A stretch of 13,822 nucleotides of DNA from positions 1-13,822 of the forward strand of contig JAGWTX010000010.1 of assembly GCA_028875955.1 (NCBI GenBank), read 5' to 3'. The stretch comes from Bacteroidota bacterium (GTDB taxonomy: Bacteria; Bacteroidota; Bacteroidia; Chitinophagales; Chitinophagaceae). Positions within the stretch are counted from its first letter, which is position 1. Every line of letters begins with the position of its first letter. This document shows positions 1 through 4,884 of the stretch, one piece after another. The position numbers and the translations under genes were made by a program. A model generated the notes under the pieces. That model did not search any database and was not told the DNA's origin. It saw only the letters and a program-made list of their open reading frames with translations.

Positions 1-51
1 CTGGCAGAAATGCAGTTTTTGCAAAGAGCCTACCCGGGTGCTGAATGGTAA
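1..51 (+). CDS. paaC: PaaC, 1,2-phenylacetyl-CoA epoxidase structural subunit (3' end only)
   Basis: The first 51 bases read in frame as the last 16 codons of an upstream gene, LAEMQFLQRAYPGAEW followed by TAA at 49-51. This resembles the C-terminus of E. coli PaaC, which ends in a similar LAEMQYLQR...PG..W pattern. PaaC is the non-catalytic ferritin-like partner of PaaA in the multicomponent oxygenase that epoxidises the ring of phenylacetyl-CoA. The tail overlaps the first possible paaD start by 7 bp (ATGGTAA), as expected for neighbouring genes of one operon. The match is short, but paaD directly behind it makes the call fairly safe. The rest of the gene, and probably paaA and paaB, lie to the left of the window. 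Confidence 0.75.
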   Translation: MAEMQFLQRAYPGAEW

Positions 52-614
52 AACCAGTGATCAGCAACTATTTTATGGAAACAAAACAACCACCCGTTAC
101 GGAAGCCAGTGTCTGGAAAATACTGGAAACAGTTACCGATCCGGAAGTACCGGTCTTATCGGTGGTTGATTTGGGCGTCGTACGGAAAGTTGAATTGGAG
201 CCCCTTCATTCTCCAACAAGTACCGAACCCGGAGATTATGCCATCCGGATCATGGTAACGCCTACCTATACCGGTTGCCCCGCGATGGATGTGATGAAGA
301 TTCAAATCCGGATGGCACTAGTGGCAAATGGGTTTACCCAAATCAACCTGCAACAGGAATTATCACCTGCCTGGACAACCGACTGGATGAGCGATGCGGG
401 TAAAGAAAAACTCAAAGCCTACGGGATCGCACCCCCGCAATACAAACAGGCGGTATGCACGCCGGATTCTTTCCAGGAAGAAGAAGCCATTCAATGTCCG
501 TTGTGCAATTCTTATCATACCCGCCTGGTTTCGCAATTTGGCAGCACGGCCTGTAAAGCCTTGTATCAGTGCCAGGATTGCAAGGAACCCTTTGATTATT
601 TTAAATGTCATTGA
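45..614 (+). CDS. paaD: PaaD, phenylacetate-CoA oxygenase maturation/assembly subunit
   Basis: This 189-residue protein is recognisable as PaaD. An N-terminal MIP18/DUF59-type domain (about residues 22-100) carries DPEVP at 32-36 and the conserved TYTGCPA with Cys78. It is followed by the PaaD hallmark PAWTTDWM near 108-115 and a C-terminal zinc ribbon with Cys151/Cys154 and Cys176/Cys179, plus Cys170 in FGSTACKALYQC and the ending FDYFKCH. By family knowledge PaaD is thought to help build the iron centre of the PaaABC(E) phenylacetyl-CoA epoxidase; it is not the oxygenase itself. The ATG at 45 overlaps the paaC stop. A second in-frame ATG at 75 would give 179 residues, closer to the E. coli length of about 165, so the true start is uncertain. 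It is translationally packed against paaC but separated from paaG by 306 bp. paaE does not follow directly, unlike in E. coli. Confidence 0.93.
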   Translation: MVKPVISNYFMETKQPPVTEASVWKILETVTDPEVPVLSVVDLGVVRKVELEPLHSPTSTEPGDYAIRIMVTPTYTGCPAMDVMKIQIRMALVANGFTQINLQQELSPAWTTDWMSDAGKEKLKAYGIAPPQYKQAVCTPDSFQEEEAIQCPLCNSYHTRLVSQFGSTACKALYQCQDCKEPFDYFKCH

Positions 615-668
615 CAGGTATAGATACCCTATGGTTACAATCGATCAAACGGTTAGATTGGCAGGAAA

Positions 669-884
669 TTGATCAGGGAACTCATATCTACAGGATTTGA
701 ATCATGGGAGGTAAGAAAAGAATCCAAAAACTTTGGGATCAGGATGATTGCCCTTTGCAAACAGATTCCGGCAGAAGAAAAGGGTAGATTTTATTATCTT
801 ACTACCCTAAAATTTTGTCGTGATGCCCACAGTTCTTTAAATGACACATTACAGATCCTACAAATGAATCTATCAACAAGCTAA
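669..884 (+). pseudogene. Possible remnant of a four-helix-bundle (S23/avd-like) protein gene
   Basis: An open frame of 71 codons starting at TTG lies in the gap between paaD and paaG. Residues 10-40 (FESWEVRKESKNFGIRMIAL, then CKQIPAEEKGRF) resemble the first helix of the four-helix-bundle family encoded in 23S rRNA intervening sequences and elsewhere, whose typical start is FEDLEVWKEA..L...IY.L.K.FP.EEK. The end (about 50-66, with SLNDTLQIL) resembles the family's last helix (GSLNET..L). The family is normally about 115-125 residues, so the middle helices with the usual RRA..S...NI.EG segment are missing. I read this as an internally deleted gene remnant. The similarity is from memory and weak. 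It could also be a genuine short orphan protein or chance coding in a spacer. No ribosome-binding site is evident before the TTG. Confidence 0.35.
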
Positions 885-908
885 CCCCTCTGCCCGAATT
901 AACCCTTT

Positions 909-916
909 TAACTTTG
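909..916 (+). promoter_or_regulatory. Possible Bacteroidota -7 element (TAACTTTG) at the paaG start
   Basis: The bases match the Bacteroidota -7 consensus TAnnTTTG exactly. The element ends only 4 nt before the paaG ATG at 921, so transcription from it would begin at or next to the start codon and give a leaderless or near-leaderless mRNA. No TTTG or TTG is present at the expected spacing of about 19 nt upstream, so this is a candidate only. It would give paaG, paaI and paaY their own transcription start behind the 306-bp break after paaD. Confidence 0.35.
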
Positions 917-920
917 CCAT

Positions 921-1697
921 ATGTCCTCCCTACTTTTCCATATTGAAAACAATATCGCTTATCTGACATTGAACCGGCCGGACAAACTGAATTCCTTCAA
1001 CAGGGAAATGGCTTTACAGCTGCAACAAAGATTGGATGATTGTGCCCATTCCGATGAAGTCCGTTGTATATACCTTACCGGTTCCGGAAAAGGATTCTGT
1101 GCCGGTCAGGATCTTGCAGAAGTGGTTGATCCCAACGGGCCCGGAATGGCGAGAATTCTGAGTGAACATTATAATCCCATCATCACCCGCATACGAAACA
1201 TACCCAAACCCGTTGTGGCTGCCGTGAATGGTGTAGCGGCCGGTGCAGGTGCCAACCTGGCGCTGGCCTGCGATATAGTTGTGGCTGCGGAAACGGCATC
1301 ATTCATTCAGGCATTTTCAAAAATCGGACTGATCCCGGACAGCGGAGGTACTTTTCATTTACCTCGCTTGATCGGTTTTCAAAGAGCCAGTGCCCTGATG
1401 ATGCTGGGTGATAAAGTTTCCGCCCAGGATGCCTGGCAGATGGGTATGCTTTACAAAATTTTCCCTACGGATACTTTTACAGAGGAAAGCAAAAAAATCG
1501 CCCTTGTGTTGTCGAAGATGCCTACAAAGGCTTTGGGATATATCAAACAGGCACTCAATGCCTCCATGACAAACGAGATAGCTGCACAATTGACACTGGA
1601 AGACCAGCTACAGCAAAAAGCTGCGGCTACGGAAGATTTCAAGGAAGGGGTGCAATCCTTTTTAGAAAAACGTTTACCCGATTTTAAAGGAAACTGA
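921..1697 (+). CDS. paaG: PaaG, 1,2-epoxyphenylacetyl-CoA isomerase (crotonase family)
   Basis: The 258-residue protein is a full-length crotonase-fold enzyme close in pattern to E. coli PaaG. In order it shows LTLNRPDKLNSFN (16-27), the first oxyanion-hole segment GFCAGQDL (58-65), the second oxyanion-hole segment VNGVAAGAGANLALACDIV (102-120), and FSKIGLIPDSGGT (132-144). The last contains Asp140, at the place of the catalytic acid in PaaG-type isomerases. The end EGVQSFLEKRLPDFKG is also typical. By family knowledge PaaG converts the ring epoxide of phenylacetyl-CoA to 2-oxepin-2(3H)-ylideneacetyl-CoA and can move double bonds later in the pathway. Its place between paaD and paaI supports PaaG over a generic enoyl-CoA hydratase such as PaaF. 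It is followed 2 bp later by paaI, so the two are very probably co-transcribed. Confidence 0.9.
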   Translation: MSSLLFHIENNIAYLTLNRPDKLNSFNREMALQLQQRLDDCAHSDEVRCIYLTGSGKGFCAGQDLAEVVDPNGPGMARILSEHYNPIITRIRNIPKPVVAAVNGVAAGAGANLALACDIVVAAETASFIQAFSKIGLIPDSGGTFHLPRLIGFQRASALMMLGDKVSAQDAWQMGMLYKIFPTDTFTEESKKIALVLSKMPTKALGYIKQALNASMTNEIAAQLTLEDQLQQKAAATEDFKEGVQSFLEKRLPDFKGN

Positions 1698-1699
1698 TT

Positions 1700-2128
1700 A
1701 TGACAGAAAAAGATGCATTGGCAAAAAAAGTGGTAGACCATATGATGAACCAGGATCTTTTTTCCCAATGGCTGGGTATTGAGCTGTTGGAGATAAAAGA
1801 AGGGTATAGCAAGATCCGCATGACCGTAAGAAAGGAAATGGTCAATGGCTTTGCGATTGTACACGGTGGTATTGCCTTTTCCCTGGCAGACAGTGCTTTT
1901 GCCTTTGCCTGTAATAACCGGAACAATTTATCGGTTGCCCTCGATACATCCATCAACTTCACCAAATCTGTACAGGTGGGCGATACCCTTATTGCAGAAG
2001 CAATAGAAGTACACAATGGCCGGAGTACCGGTCTATATCATATTACCCTTTTCAACCAAAAAGAGGAAAGGGTGGCATTTTTCAAGGGAACCTGTTTTCG
2101 AAAAGGCAAAACACTGATTGAACCATGA
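1700..2128 (+). CDS. paaI: PaaI, hydroxyphenylacetyl-CoA thioesterase (hotdog fold)
   Basis: This 142-residue protein is the usual length for a PaaI-type hotdog thioesterase. The active-site region reads MVNGFAIVHGGIAFSLADSA (47-66). HGG is at 55-57 and Asp64 in SLADSAFAFACN is the counterpart of the catalytic Asp of E. coli PaaI (SLADTAFAYACN). The later stretch with the pattern VALDTSINFTKSVQVGDTL (about 79-97) is the family's central strand region. PaaI releases free acid from ring-hydroxylated phenylacetyl-CoA esters, salvaging CoA when the pathway stalls. The ATG lies 2 bp after the paaG stop, with AAAGGA at 1686-1691 as a plausible ribosome-binding site. The stop overlaps the paaY start (ATGA at 2125-2128), which points to translational coupling. 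Confidence 0.9.
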   Translation: MTEKDALAKKVVDHMMNQDLFSQWLGIELLEIKEGYSKIRMTVRKEMVNGFAIVHGGIAFSLADSAFAFACNNRNNLSVALDTSINFTKSVQVGDTLIAEAIEVHNGRSTGLYHITLFNQKEERVAFFKGTCFRKGKTLIEP

Positions 2129-2730
2129 TCTATCAATTCGGGAATTTCATACCGGTGATCCATGAAACCGCATTTGTTCATCCGCAGGCTGCCGTTACCG
2201 GTAATGTCATCATCGGGAAGAATGTATATATCGGTCCCGGTGCCGCCATCAGAGGCGATTGGGGAGGCATTGTGATAGAAGACGGCTGTAACGTTCAGGA
2301 AAATTGCACCATACACATGTTCCCCGGTGTAACCGTGGTTTTACAGGAAGCGGCACATATCGGTCACGGCGCTGTAATCCATGGAGCCAATATCGGGAGA
2401 AACTGCCTGATTGGTATGAACAGCGTGATCATGGACCGGGTGATGTTGGGTGATGAATGTATTGTGGGTGCATTAAGTTTTCTGAAAGCAGATGAGATAT
2501 TTGAGAAAAGAAGCCTGATTGTGGGCAACCCGGCAAAAAAAATAAAAGAAGTGACCGATGAAATGATCGACTGGAAAACCAGCGGTACCCGTCTGTATCA
2601 ATCCTTACCCTTACAAATGCGGGAAGGCTGGCGGGTTACCGAACCCTTACGGGAGATCCCGTCTGACAGACCCGCACAACAGGCACAGTATGCTACCTGG
2701 AACGAATTAAGAAAGCGGAATGACAAATAA
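2125..2730 (+). CDS. paaY: PaaY, gamma-carbonic-anhydrase-like left-handed beta-helix thioesterase
   Basis: The 201-residue protein consists of hexapeptide repeats of a left-handed beta-helix (about residues 12-130, for example FVHPQAAVTGNVIIGKNVYI) followed by the C-terminal helix region of PaaY (WKTSGTRLYQSL at 151-162 and EPLREIPSDR). His64 (NCTIH), His81 and His86 (HIGHGAVIHG) correspond to the three zinc ligands of gamma carbonic anhydrases. By family knowledge PaaY is a trimeric metal-dependent thioesterase that clears inhibitory CoA dead-end products during phenylacetate catabolism. It resembles E. coli PaaY throughout, including the tail, which separates it from YrdA/CaiE relatives. 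Its ATG overlaps the paaI stop by 4 bp. It is the last paa gene here; obg begins 51 bp later. Confidence 0.9.
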   Translation: MIYQFGNFIPVIHETAFVHPQAAVTGNVIIGKNVYIGPGAAIRGDWGGIVIEDGCNVQENCTIHMFPGVTVVLQEAAHIGHGAVIHGANIGRNCLIGMNSVIMDRVMLGDECIVGALSFLKADEIFEKRSLIVGNPAKKIKEVTDEMIDWKTSGTRLYQSLPLQMREGWRVTEPLREIPSDRPAQQAQYATWNELRKRNDK

Positions 2731-2738
2731 CATTGGCG

Positions 2739-2746
2739 TACCTTTG
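2739..2746 (+). promoter_or_regulatory. Possible -7 promoter element (TACCTTTG) for obg
   Basis: TACCTTTG matches the Bacteroidota TAnnTTTG motif and is the same octamer used in front of typA. It lies 35 nt upstream of the obg GTG, which would give a leader of about 30 nt. No TTTG or TTG is visible near 19 nt upstream, where the paaY coding end lies, so the promoter may be weak, or the match may be chance and obg may be read through from paaY. Confidence 0.4.
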
Positions 2747-2781
2747 CCGCCAGGTCTATTCATTCGTATAAATACAAAACA

Positions 2782-3786
2782 GTGTCTGAAAGAAATAACT
2801 TCATCGATTATATCCGCATATTTGCCCGCAGTGGTCATGGGGGTCAGGGTGTTACCCATTTTATGCGGAACAAACTGACTGCCATGGGTGGACCCGATGG
2901 TGGCGATGGAGGAAGGGGTGGTCATATCATCCTGAAAGGGAATAGCAATCTCTGGACTTTGTTACACCTTCGCTATTTTAAGAATGTGCTGGCAGAAAAT
3001 GGGGAGAACGGCAGTAAAAACAACTGCACAGGCAGGGATGGAAAAGACATCATCATCGAAGTTCCGCTGGGAACGGTTGCCCGTGATGAGGAATCGGGGA
3101 ATAAGGAAGTTGAGATCCTGGAAGATGGGCAGGAAGTCATCTGGCTCAAAGGAGGCAGGGGCGGACTGGGTAACAGTAATTTCGCAACACCCACCAATCA
3201 GGTTCCCGAACATTCACAACCCGGTGAGCCCGGTGTGGAAGGCTGGAAAAACCTGGAATTAAAAGTGCTGGCTGATGTGGGCCTGGTTGGATTTCCCAAT
3301 GCAGGAAAATCAACCCTGCTTTCCGTGATTACCGCCGCAAAACCCAAGATTGCGAATTATGCTTTTACAACTTTGATACCCCAGCTGGGGATGGTGGAAT
3401 ACCGCGATCAGAAATCCTTTTGCATTGCCGATCTGCCGGGTATCATTGAAGGTGCTGCAGAAGGAAAAGGACTCGGTCACCGGTTCCTGCGCCACATAGA
3501 AAGGAATGCCGTTTTATTGTTCTTGATTCCTGCAGACAGCAATGACCATCGCAAGGAATTTGAAATCCTCAGAAAAGAATTGGAAGAATACAATCCCGAA
3601 ATGCTGCAAAAAGATTTTATCATCGCCGTCAGCAAAAGTGATATGCTGGATGATGAGTTAAAAGCAGACATCTCCAAGGAATTGCCTGCAGGCATTCCGC
3701 ATCTTTTCATTTCTTCAGTAACCAATAAAGGGCTTACCGAATTAAAAGACCTTTTATGGGAGACGCTCAATAAAAAAATAAATTGA
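2782..3786 (+). CDS. obg: Obg (CgtA), ribosome-associated GTPase
   Basis: The 334-residue protein has the two-domain layout of a short Obg. The glycine-rich Obg fold (about 5-160) has ARSGHGGQGVTHF, GGPDGGDGGRGG (36-47) and WLKGGRGGLGN. The G domain has G1 GFPNAGKST (170-178), G3 DLPG (217-220), G4 SKSD (284-287) and G5 SSV (311-313). The OCT domain of longer Obgs is absent. SKSD instead of the usual NKxD at G4 is, to my recollection, normal in this phylum. Obg is an essential GTPase acting in late 50S ribosome assembly and stress control. The start is GTG: no in-frame ATG lies just upstream, and the next in-frame ATG (residue 28) would cut into the Obg fold. The paa genes before it are functionally unrelated. 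Confidence 0.95.
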   Translation: MSERNNFIDYIRIFARSGHGGQGVTHFMRNKLTAMGGPDGGDGGRGGHIILKGNSNLWTLLHLRYFKNVLAENGENGSKNNCTGRDGKDIIIEVPLGTVARDEESGNKEVEILEDGQEVIWLKGGRGGLGNSNFATPTNQVPEHSQPGEPGVEGWKNLELKVLADVGLVGFPNAGKSTLLSVITAAKPKIANYAFTTLIPQLGMVEYRDQKSFCIADLPGIIEGAAEGKGLGHRFLRHIERNAVLLFLIPADSNDHRKEFEILRKELEEYNPEMLQKDFIIAVSKSDMLDDELKADISKELPAGIPHLFISSVTNKGLTELKDLLWETLNKKIN

Positions 3787-4129
3787 TCTTTCCACGCGTC
3801 CCTAACTGAATACCCGGTTTTTATAAATCATATCCTTTCACAAAGCCATCCTGGAATCATGCCCATTTTAATAACAAACGTTTGTTATTAAAATGGGTAA
3901 CAATGTGTTAACAATACACCAAGGGTTACCTTTTCCTTCTACGGGTATTAAGTGTATACATACGGATTTGATGTACATCTAAAAACCTGAATATTCTATT
4001 CAATCCGCCGATTCGGTAGTCCGTATTTCTTCTGATGCTTGTTCCCATATAATTAAATTCTTTTGTGAGCCTATAGGCAATGCCATGCCGGTATTTAATT
4101 ATTCAAACTAAAAGTAAACACTCGATTTT
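3787..4129. other. 343-bp non-coding interval between obg and the secreted-protein gene
   Basis: I see no credible gene here on either strand. It contains the 36-bp palindrome described separately, a short repeated TAACAAT shortly after it, and three small perfect palindromes: GATGTACATC at 3970-3979, GAATATTC at 3988-3995 and GCCTATAGGC at 4069-4078. TACCTTTT at 3927-3934 is one base off the Bacteroidota -7 consensus. No full promoter or U-tract terminator could be assigned with confidence. The interval may hold the obg 3' end signal and a long leader for the next gene. Confidence 0.6.
3862..3897. repeat. Perfect 36-bp palindrome, operator- or terminator-like
   Basis: The left arm CCCATTTTAATAACAAAC (3862-3879) is the exact reverse complement of the right arm at 3880-3897, with no spacer. 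As RNA it could form a 16-bp stem with an ACGT loop. It lies 75 bp after the obg stop. There is no T-run on either side, so a standard intrinsic terminator is not obvious. The core AACAAACGTTTGTT resembles the dyad operators used by TetR-family repressors. It could also be a rho-independent-like end signal or a small mobile or repeat unit. No second copy was seen in the window. Confidence 0.85.
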
Positions 4130-4549
4130 ATGAAAACACAATCTATCCAAACCATCGCCAAGAGATTTTTCTTAGGCAACCTGTTAGCCGCTACCCTGTT
4201 TCTTTCTGCAAATGCAAGAACAGTATCCGCTAACCCCACTGCATTCGATGCCAACAAAGCTGAAGTAAAGTACACCGGAGTTGATAAATACAACCAATTA
4301 TCATTCCATGTCACTTACAGCAATCCATCCGGAAACACTTTCAACCTGACAGTGCTGGATGAAAACGGAGAAGCTATTTTCAAAAACTTCTATGGCGACA
4401 AACAATTTGATAAAACTTTCAAATTGCCAAAGTCTGAAGTGAGTAAACTGAGTTTTGTTATCGAAGATGGCAAAACCTCTTACAAAGAAAAATTCGATGT
4501 TAACATCAAAACCCAGGTTATCGAAAACGTTGAGGTAAGCAAGAGCTAA
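4130..4549 (+). CDS. Small secreted beta-rich protein of unknown function
   Basis: This 139-residue protein begins with a basic region (KTQSIQTIAKR) and a hydrophobic core (FFLGNLLAATLFLSANA, about 13-29), a typical Sec signal peptide with likely cleavage near residues 29-35. The mature part, about 105 residues, alternates hydrophobic and polar residues as in a beta-sandwich. The pattern VKYTG...LSFHVTYSNPSGNTF...VLDENGEAIF, then FDKTFKLP, recalls the small Ig-like/DUF3244-like modules common in Bacteroidota. I do not recognise a function. There are no cysteines and no lipobox, so it is probably periplasmic or surface-released. It stands alone, with a 343-bp non-coding leader region and a strong intrinsic terminator 21 bp after its stop, so it is probably monocistronic. 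Confidence 0.8.
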   Translation: MKTQSIQTIAKRFFLGNLLAATLFLSANARTVSANPTAFDANKAEVKYTGVDKYNQLSFHVTYSNPSGNTFNLTVLDENGEAIFKNFYGDKQFDKTFKLPKSEVSKLSFVIEDGKTSYKEKFDVNIKTQVIENVEVSKS

Positions 4550-4570
4550 CTTCCTATCTATTAACTTACA

Positions 4571-4602
4571 ACAGCCATACTGACCTATGGCTGTTTTTTT
4601 TT
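4571..4602 (+). terminator. Intrinsic terminator of the secreted-protein gene
   Basis: A perfect 9-bp stem (ACAGCCATA at 4571-4579 and TATGGCTGT at 4586-4594) with a 6-nt loop is followed directly by a run of nine T residues (4594-4602). It lies 21 bp after the stop codon at 4549. This is the clearest rho-independent terminator in the window. Confidence 0.93.
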
Positions 4603-4611
4603 GCAAGCTAT

Positions 4612-4657
4612 CAACAGCCTGTTGAAAAAAGTATGGGGTGACAAGCGTATAGCTTGT
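4612..4657. promoter_or_regulatory. Two dyads upstream of the His/Cys-rich mini-protein gene
   Basis: Two short inverted repeats stand side by side between the terminator and the ATG at 4669. One is CAACAG-C-CTGTTG (4612-4624) and the other ACAAGC-GTATA-GCTTGT (4641-4657). The second ends 11 nt before the start codon, at a place where a bound repressor or a hairpin would affect expression. No convincing promoter could be placed beside them. Arms of 6 bp are short enough to arise by chance. Confidence 0.3.
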
Positions 4658-4668
4658 TATATTAGCCA

Positions 4669-4884
4669 ATGCAGAAACAGCATTGTTTATTTTGCGGACA
4701 CCCGGTACATCTGGTTCATGTGCATGGACATTACCAATGCCCGGTTTGTTTTACCAATGCACTACCCTGCTGTGACGGAGACAACTGCAGCACCAACCAA
4801 TTATTACAAGATACCGAAAATGAAAAGAGCCATTCTGCAGATAAGCAAAATGGCTCTTTCCGTATTGTAGAAAACAAAGCTTAA
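4669..4884 (+). CDS. His/Cys-rich zinc-ribbon-like mini-protein
   Basis: The 71-residue protein has a metal-binding look in its first 40 residues: Cys6-x2-Cys9, a histidine-rich loop (His11, 14, 17, 19, 21), Cys24-x2-Cys27, then Cys34-Cys35 and Cys40 in the segment LPCCDGDNC. The pattern C..C....HGHYQC..C.....CC.G..C is, from memory, shared by small uncharacterised Bacteroidota proteins, so I think this is a real gene despite its size. The two CxxC pairs would fit a single zinc ribbon. The function is unknown. Residues after about 42 are polar and low in complexity, and their codons form the probable typA terminator. The ATG at 4669 is the first in frame and lies just before the CxxC motif. 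Its stop overlaps the stop of the converging typA gene within TTAA (4881-4884). Confidence 0.7.
   Translation: MQKQHCLFCGHPVHLVHVHGHYQCPVCFTNALPCCDGDNCSTNQLLQDTENEKSHSADKQNGSFRIVENKA
4817..4859 (-). terminator. Probable typA terminator lying inside the converging mini-protein gene
   Basis: The arms AAAGAGCCATT (4824-4834) and AATGGCTCTTT (4849-4859) form a perfect 11-bp stem with a 14-nt loop. Read on the - strand the stem is followed by a T-rich tail (the stem's last T residues and then CATTTTC, down to about 4817). It begins 22 bp beyond the typA stop. On the + strand no T-run follows, so it should act mainly for typA. The whole hairpin lies within the coding sequence of the + strand mini-protein (about residues 50-64). 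Confidence 0.7.

Noticed and set aside
1451..2016. Open frames of 137 and 110 codons on the - strand across paaG and paaI
   Set aside because: They are antisense to two well-supported paa genes and have low-complexity Ser/Cys/Phe-rich translations with no recognisable motif.
3960..4030. tRNA-like look of GATTCGG and nearby bases in the non-coding interval
   Set aside because: No acceptor stem, D-arm or anticodon arm can be drawn around it.
4301..4669. 122-codon frame on the - strand over the secreted-protein gene
   Set aside because: It crosses the strong terminator at 4571-4602 and is antisense to a gene with a signal peptide; no family pattern is seen.
4601..4870. 89-codon + strand frame overlapping the mini-protein in another frame
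   Set aside because: It starts inside the terminator T-run, and the other frame carries the paired CxxC motifs and His-rich loop, so that frame is preferred.
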